Below are positions 31,237 to 43,100 of a stretch of DNA of 64,000 nt, in pieces. The first letter of the stretch is position 1. Every line of letters begins with the position of its first letter. The notes beneath the pieces are model-generated. The model searched no databases and was not told the DNA's origin. It saw only the letters and a list, made by a program, of their open reading frames with translations. Source of the DNA: Gnetum montanum (taxonomy: Eukaryota > Streptophyta > Gnetopsida > Gnetales > Gnetaceae); assembly GCA_015680685.1 (NCBI GenBank), contig MNCI01019113.1, positions 639,284-703,283 of the forward strand. The letters are read 5' to 3'. A program made the position numbers and the translations under genes.

Positions 31237-32650
31237 TGATCACAATGAAAATTTTCATGTTATAATCATTTTTCACCATGTAGCCTTCACCCCATGAAAC
31301 CTGAGGTAAAACGTCATTGTAAATGTGAAGATTATAACCCGTGGGGGGAAATCTCACATACTTCATACATTTAGAGCTAAACAATGCCTCATAAGTGGTC
31401 AAATCCTCATTTCCCAAGTGAAAAAATGGATCAAAATGCCTTTGGGGATGCCAAAAATGATAGTTTGATGGGTTTTATGAGAGGTATACACTTTTCTATG
31501 CTAGAAACACCTGAAGGAAGAAATCTTACCTACCCCCAGTGTGGAGGAATGAGGGTTTTCTCCTTAGCATGGAAAGTTCTTCCCCCCTAGCATGGAGACT
31601 ACATGCACAGCATGGAAACCTTTCCCACTTAGCATGGAAGTTTCCCCCTAGCATGGAAACTACATACCCTTAGCATAGAAGCAACATGAATAAGATTTTA
31701 ACACCCAATGACTTCAAGGTTGACCAAAAAATTTAGCAAGGATAGTAGAAGGCTTAGCATGGAAAATCTACCTCCAACATAGAACATGTGCCCTTGTTTC
31801 ATTTATAGTAAACAGAATGGCCATGGGGGTTTAGCAATTACTATATATAGTAACCCCTCAAATTTGGGCACCCATCTCACTTGTATGAGGTAGAAATTTT
31901 CAACCAATTTGTAGCCAATCTATTAGCCAATTTTTAATAAAAATCATGGCCTAATACCTATAAAACCAAAATTCTAAAACCCCTTTTAGGTTCCACATTT
32001 TTTCATTTCCAAGAACATAGCAATTTTGGCTTCCAAGAGCTCTTACAACCTTGCAAAAATGTAGCTTCTTAGAGCCTCTCAATGTGGAACCCCTGTAATC
32101 TTGTTACCCCCTTTGCTACCCCTTGAGACTTGTGCATTTTGGGTGTCAACATTGCATTTTTGAGATCCCCAATTCCTAGCATGGAGCAATCTTGTAGCCA
32201 AATTTTCCACTCTTCTCATCTCCCAGCAATGATCCAAGTTGTAGATCTAAAGTTGTACTAGAGGAGGTTTGATAGCATCAAAAGTGGCTAAGCACCTAGA
32301 TCATGAAAGAAAATCACATTAGCTTCAACAGGCTCTAAGTTCCTACCTTAATGAACCCCTTTTTACTCTCTCATAGGAAATCCTTGTACACATTTCTAAA
32401 CATATTCTTGATTGGTTGGAATGAAGTTTCAAAATTTCAGTTTGTGTGTAATATATTTTGCTTTTGATTTCCATATCTATATTCTTGTTATTTGCATCAT
32501 TCATTTTTCATTTTGTAAGTCCATGGGTGATCTACTAAACTATCCATGGAAATCTCAAATTTCATTTTTCAAAGGCCTTGGGGATTTAGGATTGAGGCTA
32601 CTGAACAAGATCTCTTACTTTTCCAGCAATTGATTTTTCCAATTGTAACA
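31237..32650 (+). repeat. 3' LTR of Tat-A
   Basis: About 1414 bp from TGATCACAATG to CAATTGTAACA. The end aligns with the Tat-E LTR end (GTTGACG..GTTGCTACA), and the start aligns with the Tat-E LTR start after the same polypurine tract. TAGCATGGAA-type words repeat at 31563-31760. A TATATATAG box lies near 31838. Cop-G sequence resumes at 32651. Confidence 0.7.
31563..31760. repeat. TAGCATGGAA repeats in Tat-A LTR
   Basis: About seven copies of TAGCATGGAA, or one-base variants, mostly 19-24 bp apart, upstream of the TATA box. The same word and its complement (TTCCATGCTA) form the core of the 188-bp array upstream of the antisense gene. Confidence 0.65.
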
Positions 32651-32655
32651 TTTCA

Positions 32656-33770
32656 TCCTTTAACAAAGAAAACTTTATTTACTATAGGTTGACCCTTGCA
32701 TTTCCCTCTAATAGTACCAATACTTATTATAGGAGCTTTCATGTCATCTTTGAATGTGATTGTTTCATAGTTTTATTCTAAAAAGTGTATGAATTTAGAT
32801 TTATCATTTGTCATATGTCTTGAACAACCACTATCAATATAGCATGTGCTTGTTTTAATAGTAGAGAGAGCAACTTGTGCCATCATATTTTGTTCAAAGT
32901 TCTTCTCTTTTTACTTCCAAACTTTATTTTCCTACAAAGCATCTTGTCTAGGCTATTTTTGAAAAGACCAAGTGTAATGTTCCATTCATAGATGGAAACA
33001 AGCCTGAAGATGTCCAAATTTTTCACAATAAAAGAAATTTAAGATCTTAAATTTTGTTGTATTACCAAACCTAGAAGGTTACCTCTTTGAATAACCTAAA
33101 GAAGCTTTTATGTGTACATGCTTTTGCTCTTGGTCTACTTTGAGCTTTTCTTTTGAGAATTTCTTTTTAGTATGCCCAATAACATTGGTTAGCCTTTGAA
33201 TCTTAACCATTAGGTCTAAGTTTTCTTTATTAAGACATAAACATTCATAATTAAGAGTTGTAATATTTGTCTTCTTGTCATGTAGAATTCCTTTCATTTT
33301 AAAGCATAGATTTTAAAAGGAAATAACTTCATTATAAAGTAGCTCATACCTTTCTTCTAAGTAGATTTCATCTCCTTCATCTACATGATGAAATATTTGA
33401 TCCTCAATAGATTCTTGATTTTGTTAAGATAAGACATAAATGATGAGAAGCTTTAGATGCATCGTTTGGACTTCTTGTGTTATCTAAGTTAATATCAATG
33501 TTGCTTGAATCCCCTTCATGTGACCTATATTTACAATTTACTTTGGAGGCCATATGGCCTCTTCCATTGCATATCTAACATTTTGTAGAATAAAAAGTAT
33601 AATTTTTACCTTTACTTTTGTAGTATAGGAGTTGAATGCATCTTTTCAAGATAAATTTGATAAAGCATATCAGTCTAGTTCTCCAATTTGAAGAGTTGAA
33701 CCTATTAGCTACTAGTGATTTGATGTTAGTTTCCCCTTCCATGATCACTCTAAAGATGCTTAAACTACCT
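32656..33770 (-). pseudogene. Cop-G gag and protease
   Basis: Gag start region MEGETNIKSLVANRF (about 33740-33695). The frame then jumps to a Cys-rich piece (CNGRGHMAS, about 33560) and a charged helix region (33297-33079). A zinc knuckle-like CEKFGHLQACFHL (about 33040-33000) is followed by the protease. The protease has CYIDSGCSRHMTND (about 32850-32810), in which DSG is the catalytic triad and CSRHM is diagnostic of plant copia elements. It continues to GTIRGKCKGQPIVNKV and stops at the Tat-A junction, just where LKHNLLSISQLC normally follows. Stops and frameshifts throughout. Confidence 0.75.
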
Positions 33771-33784
33771 CTTGAGAGTACCAA

Positions 33785-33796
33785 GCTCCGATACCA
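33785..33796 (-). promoter_or_regulatory. Primer-binding site of Cop-G (initiator tRNA-Met)
   Basis: Minus strand TGGTATCGGAGC, one mismatch from the standard copia site TGGTATCAGAGC, two bases downstream of the LTR end. Confidence 0.8.
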
Positions 33797-33798
33797 CT

Positions 33799-34857
33799 TG
33801 TGGATCAAGAAATTATAAGGGGGTTGGAATAATTTCCCTAATTAAAATTGCTACAGTCACCAAAACTAGACACAATTTTTACATGATTTCCCAATGTGGG
33901 TACATCCACACTCGAAGGGTAGAATGCATGCACACCTCTATACGTTTTTGCTTCAAAATGTGGTTTGAAGGGCATCAGATCCTTTATAATATTTGAGCTC
34001 TACTCTAGAGTGTTTCATCATTGTGAATCCACTCAATCCCACAAGGTCTTAACAAGCTTAAAATATGATTTAAAGGATCTCACAACCTTTATGAATGTGA
34101 GCTTTTCTATGAAAATTTTGTATCACTGTAAAACCACTCAACTCTGCAAGGTCCCAACAAGTTTAGTGAAGATGCCTTCCTACAAGGAGCACATCAACCC
34201 CACAGGACTACAAGAAATAAAGAAAAAGATCAAGGAGAAAGTGTAACTAGATTTACAGAGTCCTTACAATAAATCTCACAATAAAAAAAATATACAAATG
34301 ATAATACAATGAAGGACAACCATAACATTTCTTCTAGAATCATTGAATTTGATTTGACAATGATAGTTGCATGTACTATTCCCAAGAAATCCACTTAGTC
34401 TTATAGCCTTGGATTTTCTAGAAATTACTTAGAATGTTCAACAACTATCAAATGGATAGTATAGATGTCTACTTTAAAGATGATATATCTATCTTTGAAT
34501 AGCAAAAATGTAGGAGAGATGTCTATTTAAAAATTGAGATGTCTACAGTGAGACATCTACCTATAACTATCTACTTTGCTAGATAGATGTCTATTGTTAT
34601 AGTGAGACATCTACCCTCTAGATACACTTTGAGACTTGGATCATTTCTTTGACCTTTTAGCTTCTTGATAGTCCTTGAAACATCTTCGTTTGGCTCGTAT
34701 ACTACCTAAACATCCATGCTCACATTTTGTCTACTTAGTCTTCAATTCAACATCTCATCGTGTATCTCATTCTAATTTAGCTGTTGTTTTGAAGTCTTAG
34801 ATCTCCATTTGAAGTCTTTGGATTACTCTTTCATGGTCATGCAAAATCACAATCACA
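33799..34857 (-). repeat. 5' LTR of Cop-G
   Basis: About 1059 bp with TGTG...CACA ends (minus strand starts TGTGATTG and ends GATCCACA). The right end was set where Gyp-F RT coding stops, so it may be off by 2 bp. Its U3 half has repeated AGATGTCTAC words (34465-34615). Confidence 0.65.
34465..34615. repeat. Inverted AGATGTCTAC repeats in Cop-G LTR
   Basis: AGATGTCTA and its complement TAGACATCT (some as GACATCTAC) alternate about eight times. Two close inverted pairs are separated by CAGTG or TTGTTATAGTG. Likely U3 control elements. Confidence 0.55.
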
Positions 34858-35130
34858 CAAACATTTCACTGTCTCCATTTTCTCTAAGGTTTTGACATAC
34901 CAAAAGTTCAACATATCTATCTTTCATTAAAGCTTCATCCAAATTCCTAAAATCAACACAAAATCTTATATCTCCATTCTTTTTCCTAACCAGTACTAAA
35001 TTATCTATCCAAGCTAAATATCTTATTGGATATATTATTTTGGCACCTAATAGTTTCTTAATTTCAGTTTCCATTACTACTCCAAAATTGGGTTGAATTT
35101 CCTTAGTTTTTACTTAATAACTTTTCCTCC
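34858..35130 (-). pseudogene. Gyp-F reverse transcriptase, N-terminal part
   Basis: Segment ENFAWSYDHITTFNP, then KKLLGAKIIYPIRYLAW (about 35055-35005), then KKNGDIRFCVDFRNLDEA (about 34985-34930). These are the first two RT blocks of gypsy elements. The frame ends in GDSEMFV, where a LDGFSGYN-type block normally follows; Cop-G is inserted there, so the catalytic YVDD box is absent. Confidence 0.8.
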
Positions 35131-35569
35131 TTCAAGTAAGGGAATTTTATAAGTCATAATGCTAGGATTGAAAGTAGTTATATGATCATAAGACCATGCA
35201 AAATTTTCTAAACCCTCATTCAAAAACTATATCATTTAATATTTTATTTGTGATTTTGACCTTAACCCAATATTCAAATTCCTATGAGTATCATCACATA
35301 TGAGATTCACTATTTCGTATGCTTGATCTTTAGGATCTTGGATATTGGAGCCTTTTATTAGCTTTCTTTTAAAGTCTTCTTCAAATTCCAATACCTTTAT
35401 TGGTATTATATTTACCTTTTGTCTTGAGTTTTCTTTTATAGAGACTTGATTTTTGAATTCTCTTATATTTCTTAAGAATCAAATAATTTGATGATTATCC
35501 TAAAAAACTTGAAGACATCTTATATTTTTCGGAATCATATATTTTAGCTATAATTCTATTACAATTTTA

Positions 35570-35970
35570 TTTTGTTGAATTATCTTTTATATCCCTAAAG
35601 TTAGGGCTACTACTACAAGCTCATCAACTATTTAATTTTCCTCCTAGAAATATTTTCAATTTTATATTCTATGAAAATTTCAAGCATTTTCAATGTTAAT
35701 TGTTTATATGACTTCAAGAATGAACTCTTGAAAGTGTATTTTCTTTGGATTTGATCACAAATTAGTTTTGAATTCCCATTCACGTTTAATATAATAATTC
35801 CTTTATTAATATGTATTTTCAAACCTCTACATAAAGCCTCATATTTAGCTCTGTTATTAGTACATGGAAATTAGGACAAATAGCCTTTAATTCTGTATGG
35901 TTCTTTGGACTAATTAGAACAAAAGCTATACTTGACCCTTTGGAGTTTCTAGCACCATCAAAAAACATTT
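35570..35970 (-). pseudogene. Gyp-F archaeal-type RNase H located before RT
   Basis: MFFDGARNSKGSSIAFVLIS (about 35955-35895), a frameshift, then TNNRAKYEALCRGLKIHI (about 35865-35815), then VNGNSKLICDQI (about 35785-35750) and a RRKIK.VDELVVVA end. The pattern FDG...TNN.AKYEAL...G.S.L...Q matches the second RNase H of plant Ty3 elements, which normally lies after RT. Here it lies between protease and RT on the same strand. Confidence 0.65.
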
Positions 35971-35999
35971 TTCAGAATTGTTCATATTGGTTGTCAAAA

Positions 36000-36470
36000 T
36001 GCATAATTTAAATTTACCAAATATAACTAACTCTTACTTTAACATTTTTTGATTCAATCACTTTGTTCTTTCCATCAATAGTTACATTCTTTACCATTAA
36101 TGATTCACTATATATATAAATTATATTTGGTTATCCTTTCCATGGTAGCCACATATGAGAATAATTAGTAGCTACATAACTAGAAAATTTTTGCTCTAGC
36201 ATCTACTTAGTAGTAAGCTATATGCATTAGGGATATTGGCTACTTGTATTTTTACCCTACTTTTTATCCTAGGATATAATGATACTTGAAGTAACTTATT
36301 TGATGATTATCCTACTATCTTGACTTTAATTTTGTCAACTTGAATAAATTTTTTGGTTGATTGTTCAGGCTTTAATCCTAACTATTTGCAAATTGACAAA
36401 GGTATCAATGTTGAAGTAGCTCCCAAATCAACTAAGTAATTATGTAAATATTTTCCTTTTAGATTAAGGG
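36000..36470 (-). pseudogene. Gyp-F aspartic protease
   Basis: KGKYLHNYLVDLGATSTLIP (about 36460-36400): the catalytic D-T/S-G-A reads D-L-G-A. Then LSICK.LGL, and further on IPNAYSLLLSR (about 36235-36200), equivalent to the LILGRDW end of retroviral-type proteases, then WSKN. Confidence 0.65.
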
Positions 36471-37299
36471 TTAATAAAAAGGATGGTGTATCTTTCTTAG
36501 TTATGATAGATGTTTTACTAATTTTTTTTCATTATTACAAATGTAATTTGTTGCTGCATCATTAATATTTTTCTTATTTTTAATTTCTTCTAAAATTCTT
36601 TTTGAACAAATTTTTGTTTGAATGACTAAAATAAGATTATATTAGCCTCAACTCTTTTCAAATCTTCAATTACATCATACTTTACTCCTCCATAAAGCCT
36701 AATTTTCTAAACATTTTTAGAAAAGGATCTTGATTATTTTCCTCACTTGGCTGATTTTTTTCTTTTAACTTCTATTTTTATTTGGATTTGAAATATTTCC
36801 TTTTTTCAATTGGCTAAATTATTTTATTAGATGGCCTAGATGCTATCATATTTTCTTTACCACTTCATAATCTACATCTAGTCTCTTCATTATTATTAAA
36901 ATGATCATTTGATAAGTAGCCTAATTCTAATTCATTAGAAACTTCATCCTCTGATAACCTTTCCAAATAATGAATCCTAATATGAATTGACTCCATTTTA
37001 CTTTTAAGCTTTAATAGATTTGAGTCAACTAAGACTTTCTATTCTTTGGTTTCATCTAACCTAGCTTGAATATCAATTTTTTTTGTCTAAATTTATTTTT
37101 ATTCTTAAGTTTTACCTTAAGCATAGTTTTTTCTAGTTTGGTAATTTTATTAGAAATTTCTTATAATAGCTTATCCTTATCTTGTTCCTCATATTGTGAT
37201 TTCATAGAGCTGCTTATTAAAGGTAAATTTTTAACTTAGTAAGATTCTATATAGAAATTAAAACTTTTTATGATTACTTAGTAACATGTTGTACATCGT
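36471..37299 (-). other. Gyp-F gag C-terminal and linker region
   Basis: Very A+T-rich, decayed. I see scattered charged helix-forming text on the minus strand but no clean zinc knuckle. It lies between gag and protease of Gyp-F. Confidence 0.35.
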
Positions 37300-37875
37300 T
37301 TGGGGTTAACTACAATTATCTTTATATTTCTATAAATCAACTAAAGTATTAACATTAGGTATGCTTCTTAACCATATTTAGATTCTAGGATCTACAATGT
37401 TTAAATAGGTATCTCTTAAAATCTCATTACTTAGGTGGTCTTGGTTTTGAAACAAGCCACATACTCTCTAAAACTTAATGTTGAATTCTCTAATTGATTT
37501 CTTGGTATTCTATTTCATTTGGGCTAATCCACTATAAAGCTAATTTTATTTAATTTTATTATCAATTTAGGCTATAAATAAGGTTTTCATATCATCCCAA
37601 CTAGTAATGTTATTATTTGGTAAATTGAAATACCAAATTTGAGCCATATCCCTATGATTACCCACAAACAACTTACAAGCTTGATCTTGATGTTGAATAC
37701 TTATGTGAACTAATGCTACTTTAAATAAATACAAATATTCTTCTATTAAATAAGCTTTTCCATGTATGTATGGATCTTGTAAATCCTTATAAGTAGCCTT
37801 TGGAATTTCATATTATGCATTAAACTACACAGGTATAAAGAGTTGAAACAGATTCATAGGAGGAGGATTAGCCAT
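37300..37875 (-). pseudogene. Gyp-F gag
   Basis: ATG at 37875 (MANPPPMNLFQLFIP). The gag core near 37670-37490 reads KLFVGNHRDMAQIWYFNLP, then ITSWDDMKTLFIA and a KKSIREFNIKF helix. This is the retrotransposon gag pattern (WY..LP...I.SW..F...F). At least six TAA or TAG stops interrupt it. Confidence 0.7.
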
Positions 37876-37971
37876 TATATGAAAATTTTAAGTCCTCCTA
37901 GATGATCTCATTTTTCATCTAGCTTTCTTCTTAAATGGTAAAACTTTAATTAATGAACATGCTTTAGTCTA

Positions 37972-37976
37972 TATGG
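37972..37976. other. Target-site duplication of Tat-E, left copy (TATGG)
   Basis: Identical to 57717-57721 across a 19.7-kb element. Confidence 0.85.
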
Positions 37977-38083
37977 TGAAACACAGCCAAATTCAGGCAA
38001 TAGCACTTTAACGCAAATTTGTCTAAGTGTCAACATAAGGCAAATTTGTTCTAAGTGTTTGGCCCATGCTTTCACTATTGGGG

Positions 38084-38850
38084 CTATGCTCTAGAGCATA
38101 GCTAACATAGCATGTAACATAGAACTAGATTTGCAAAATTTTCTAAGTGTCAAATGGTAGCTACAGAAATTGCCTAAGTGTCTTGCTACACTCACATTCC
38201 TCCCACTACGCTCTCTAGCATAGCAAGCATAGTAGCACTCCATTGGTCAATTTTCACTAGTGTTGAGCCAAAAGTTGTTAAGCTAGTTCATCATGGAAGA
38301 GGCATTTGGAAAATTTTCTAACTCCTAAATCTACCCCTCCTACTACACTCTCAAGCGTAGCTAGCGTAGCAAGAACAAGGACTATAATTTTTGCCAAATT
38401 TTTCTAAGTCCCATGCTATGCCTTGTCCCATCCTGCTATGCTTGCTAGTGTAGTAGGCATAGCAGTAATGGACTTCAATTTTTTGCAAGAATTACCTAAC
38501 TACTGTGCTATGCTCTAGAGCATATCTAGCATAGCCACAAGGAACTACCTCCAAAAGTATCCAAAGCTTAGCATAGGCCTTCATTCCAATTCCAGCACTT
38601 CTTTGGCAAGTAAGATCAACAACTTGCACTCTTTTCATACCCCCCTCCAAGGGCCCAAAATTGTACTTACGTTTGATCCCACTCGAAAGAGGGGAGAATG
38701 TAGTCCTAGAGCATAGCCTCCAAATTGCACTATTTTGCACAATTTGTAGGTACATTATAGTCTTGGCACATGTAGTCTTGGCAACATAGCCATAGTCTAG
38801 CAATCTCTTGGGATCTAGTGGAGCATACTAGAGCATAGCACCAGTTGCTA
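38084..38850. repeat. Palindromic words in Tat-E U3
   Basis: CTATGCTCTAGAGCATAG at 38084-38101 is a perfect 18-bp palindrome. Related CTACGCT/AGCGTAG-type words recur near 38206, 38345, 38440, 38508-38524, 38705 and 38825. They are often followed by a second TAGCATAGCA word. Confidence 0.75.
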
Positions 38851-38937
38851 TAGTAAGAGAATAGCAAAGGTTAGCATATCCTCACCTACCCCTTTGCCAT
38901 GTGGCACTTGACCCACACTTCATGCTAATCCTAAGCC

Positions 38938-38945
38938 TATAAATA
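38938..38945 (+). promoter_or_regulatory. TATA box of Tat-E 5' LTR
   Basis: TATAAATA within AAGCCTATAAATACC; the 3' LTR has the same at 56955-56962. Confidence 0.7.
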
Positions 38946-39737
38946 CCTCTACATTCCACACTCTAGAGGTTGGCAATTCATTTTAGCAGTGGGCATTTGA
39001 AACATTTGGCTAGAAAAATCCAAGTATCTATTAGCATCTCAAAGCACCACTTGGCACCTGAGGCATCTTGAGCACCCCATACACCAGAGCATATCAACAC
39101 CTTGGCAACATCTTTGCATCCCACTTAGCATTTTGGTGTACTACAAACCTGTAAGACACTATAGTAGCCAACCCAACAAGCACAAACCTTGTAGAGAACA
39201 TTAGTCTTCACCCTGGGACATCCTAGAGACTTTGGCTACACTACTACTATGCCTATCTATACATCGCATACCTCCTCAAAGCATAACTGTAATTTCTATG
39301 TTTCTCGTTTGGGGTGGTAAGATTCTTTCTTTCTTTCTCTCAAGCTCCATTGAATCTTAAGCATTTCCTCTATTGCATTTTAAGCATTTTCTTTGACATT
39401 TAGTACTACATTCACACTTTTTTTCTATTTTACACATTTTTGCACACTTGCATCATTGTTCTCATGCTAGGAAACCCTACTATGCTCAGGCTTAGCTGGC
39501 CTTAGCACCACCAAGAACATGATCAACATTCATATTTTTAGCTAACCATGCCATCCCTCGGTTGCACCCAATACCCCTATTGCAGTTGGCAAAGTCCCTA
39601 TTCAATTGACAAGATTGTCCAGGGCACTCCACCTCTATTTCCCATAAAAATCCCTCATGCGAAGGTAGGGTTAAGTTTGTGCAACCTCGAACCCCTCAGT
39701 GTTCTAGCCATCAACATTTTCAATTACTATAGTTTTC

Positions 39738-39755
39738 TAGTGCTAGAAGAAAGGC
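39738..39755 (+). promoter_or_regulatory. Candidate primer-binding site of Tat-E
   Basis: TAGTGCTAGAAGAAAGGC, the decayed form of the Tat-C site at 9585-9603, six bases after the LTR. Confidence 0.5.
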
Positions 39756-40145
39756 TTACCATTTGCTTCTACATTTAGTGGTAGTCCCATGTTCTCTCTA
39801 CACATTTGTTATTAGTTTTGAATTGGCATAGACATGACACCCCTATGGTTCTCTATGATCTAGTTGATGTAGATTGATCCCAACTATCAATTCCCCTAAA
39901 ACTTCACAAGACAGAAGTCAAAGTGTATCTCTTGGACCCAAAACTTTGTGTGCTAGGAAGAGCGCAGCTTGCCCTTACCATGAGAGAATAGCAAGTGTAG
40001 CACCAAAGTTAGAAATTTCTCTTTTTAGTAGCGCTCTTAGACTTAGCTATTTTTTCAGCATTTCTATACTTATCCATTTTTAGCAATCATTATACTTAAC
40101 CATTTCTTTTCCAATGTTGCACCTTTTGCATTTTCTTAAAGCAAC

Positions 40146-43100
40146 ATGAATCCCAAAGAGCCTTCAACCTCTACCTCAAGTGCAGTAATTTTTTGACCTA
40201 TTTAGTAGGAATTCATGATTGACATTCCTAGAGTGGAGGTTCCCATCTTCATGGGAAGGTAATCCCTCAGACTCCATAACCAATCTCCCAAGCACATGGT
40301 GCTCAACAAAGATAAATATAACTTCCTTTATGAAAATATCTAGGTAGGAATCCTATTAGACCACTAAGAGTTGGATGTAAAGTGAGGTTATGAGCTTGTA
40401 AATTAGAATAGGAGGGAGTACCTCCCTTCACCTAATGATTTCATCCCCCTCACTAAGACCTTTTAGTGGATGCTCGACCAACTCATCCAATTGAGTGAGT
40501 CGAATGAGCACAATGTAGCAACTGACTATGAGGAACCCCTATAGGATGGGTAGGAGGAATTTGAGGCTCATTTAGAAAATGAGAATCACTTCTATTTCTC
40601 TTTCCTATTGTCTACCTCTAATGTCGTTCCTTCAAATTCTTAGCCATCTACCTTCTTTGAGGTAGTAACATCTCCCCTGTTACCACCTAGGCTAATGCCT
40701 ATTGTGGTAATCCATCAAGTGCATATGAATTAGGGTGTAAGACCATCTATCACCCCACCCTTCATGGTCTTAGCATAATCCGTGCAATCCTCTATGTCAG
40801 CATCCATGATGCCAACCCAACCCTACATGCACATGGTGCTAATGTTCCAACCACATATGCGTCAAGTGTCGTTTGTCTCACCTGTCTTTGTGGTGCCCCC
40901 TATGATAGCCAAAGCCACAACAATGTGGTGGGGCCCTACCTCTATGCCTTGGGCACAACACATGCAATAGTATCATGCATGATAGCCTCTACACTAGTAC
41001 AATAGGTATCCTACATGGTTGCATAGCCTACAGCAAAGCAATGGACCACACCAATAGCATAGTAGGCTACATAAGCAATGCAGCTTGCCGCGCTCAAACC
41101 AACCCTGGATGAAGCATTCTAGCTCATTAAAACACTCACTAAAGAGGTCAAACTACTTAAGGTCACCTCTTATGAAGTGATGGACTTCTATTGGGATGAC
41201 CCCATTAGTCCTGTTGTCCCATCATTAACCCTACCTCTTAGTGTCCAACTTTCCTAGTTTAGCAAATATAATGGTGAAGGGGACCCCCACACCCATCTAG
41301 TGACCTTCCTATCCAAGTGTCTTTTGTTATAGGTGTGGCCACATGTGATCATTCGTGTGTTTGCCATGTCCCTAATAGGCAAGGTGCTAGATTGGTATTG
41401 CACACTCCCTAGGGCCTCCATATCTTCGTTGGAGGACTTGCTTAGCCAATTGATCACTCACTTCAAGTACAACTTGAAGCCTGAGGCAACCCTAGATCAA
41501 CTCATGCAGATCAAGCAAGGCCACATAGAGCCTATTCAAAAGTTCATCCAATGATGGAGTGTTGCACTTAATGAAATCTATGAGCCTATCGCAGAAACTC
41601 ACCTACTAGCCATTTTCAAAGGTGCAATGAACAACTTCATTAAGTTAAAATTGTACTATCTTGCCCTACTCTCCCTAACCCAAGCATTTGATCAAATGAA
41701 GAGCATTTAGGATGCAGTGGGAGCTAGTAAACATCTAGCCTATGTGGCCTACAAGAATGCATACATGAAGAAAGACAAGGAGAAGGCCAAGGTGACAACA
41801 ACCATTGTAGCGTTGGCCAATGAGGCCAAGCTAAACAATGCCAAACCAATGGCCAAGGAAACTAGCTCTAGCATTGCAATGACCAACTAACCCTCACCAT
41901 CGATGATCATGGGGCAAGCTACCCCAAGGCCAAACATTAAGCACAAGGACCACTCAAAGTATACAGCATTGCCCATCAAGCTGTCGAAACTACTAGTCAA
42001 CTACTTAGTGTTGGACACATCTAGTACAAGAAAATGTCTAAAGATTCTTACAAGCATCATGATCGCTACTACGAGCTCCTCAAAAACCCATCAGTAGCTA
42101 TACCAAACGAGCCTCTGATCCCAAAACACTTCAAGTTGGACTAGTTCTGCCATTATCATCAATTTCTTGGCCATGAAACAGACTTCTACATGACCTTACG
42201 GGATGACATAAAATGCATGATTGACCAAGGCCAACTAGTTCTTAATTCAACCAACCTAGTTCACCCAAATAATCAATTAATGAAGGTCTATAAAGACCCT
42301 CTCAACACAAGTGGCATAGGCTATGTCATTAATGCCATCAGCATTAATGACAATGTAGGACTGGCATGAGATCCATTTGTGGTTCATGTGCCCTCTAATA
42401 ACATTGGGGGCCTCCTTGGTACCAACTAGTCCAAGGATCCCCTATGTTATTAGATCACCACATCGAGCACCCATGACACCCTTTATGATTAGGACCTTGT
42501 AGCATGTTGCGATGACTACACCCTAAACACCCTTTATCATTAGGATTTTGCAACATGTGGACCCTTCGCTAGGTCTAATGGTGGGAACTACAACAAACCC
42601 TGCTCACCCAAGGCCTCATCCCACATACAACAGCAGGCAATCGAGGTGGCAACCTAGGAGGCTGAATGAGTTCCTGATCAACCGAATGATGAGGGAATTC
42701 ATGGCATTAGGTCTACCTAAGCCCATCCCCTTGTCTACTATCCCTATGGACACATCAAACAAAGCTACTATTGCAAGTGACCAACAATCGAGCACTGAGG
42801 CTCATAGGAAAGCAAAACAGAACAAGCCCAAATCTCCTCCCCATGAAATCTACCTTTTGGGTTGCATGGAGGAGATGAAGGATAACAAGGCAACTGATAG
42901 CAATAAATACTTTCTAAACACATTAGCACAAATCAAGCAAGCTATTAAATAAAAAATACAACCTTGAGTCTATACGACTTGGTGATGACCTCCTCCACTC
43001 ATCCTGAAGCATTAGTTCACATGTTGGCCTCCATTCCTATCAAAGAGGACATCCTAGTTGATGAACAAGCCATCCATGCTATGATGCTTTCCCCATCACC

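Larger units (their letters stand above)
1..32650 (+). mobile_element. Tat-A: Tat/Ogre-like Ty3/gypsy retrotransposon, 5' part outside window
   Basis: Order seen on the plus strand: an antisense spliced gene (251-5568), a tandem array (5990-6680, resuming at 23378), pol with RT, RNase H, a second archaeal-type RNase H and integrase (26675-30149), a 3' untranslated region, and a 3' LTR (31237-32650). The second RNase H between RNase H and integrase is the known hallmark of the Tat lineage. LTR, gag and protease on the left lie outside the window. Ath-B interrupts it at 6681-23372. It is inserted in the protease region of the copia element Cop-G, whose sequence resumes exactly at 32651. Many in-frame stops show it is dead. 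Confidence 0.8.
32651..34857 (-). mobile_element. Cop-G: Ty1/copia element, 5' part, cut by Tat-A
   Basis: Read on the minus strand: 5' LTR (34857-33799), primer-binding site for initiator tRNA-Met (33796-33785), gag, zinc knuckle and copia-type protease, ending at the Tat-A insertion at 32650. The rest lies to the left of the window. Its 5' end abuts the RT of Gyp-F, which breaks off there. Confidence 0.75.
34858..37971 (-). mobile_element. Gyp-F: Ty3/gypsy element, gag-protease-RNase H-RT part
   Basis: A+T-rich, minus-strand element cut on the left by Cop-G and on the right by Tat-E; its leader continues at 57722-57894. Order on the minus strand: leader, gag (37875 down to about 37300), protease (about 36450), an archaeal-type RNase H (about 35970-35570), RT start (about 35130-34858). 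It is the oldest layer seen. Confidence 0.7.
37977..39731 (+). repeat. 5' LTR of Tat-E
   Basis: 1755 bp, TGAAACACAGCC to CAATTACTATA (the terminal CA has become TA). It aligns with 56002-57716. U3 has several TACGCT..AGCGTA-type palindromes, for example 38084-38101 and 38508-38524. TATA box 38938-38945. Confidence 0.9.

Noticed and set aside
34858-36470. Endogenous pararetrovirus as source of the protease, RNase H and RT block
   Set aside because: The gag core, primer-binding-site-like sequence and leader at 57722-57894 fit an LTR element, and no movement-protein or coat zinc-finger motif was seen.
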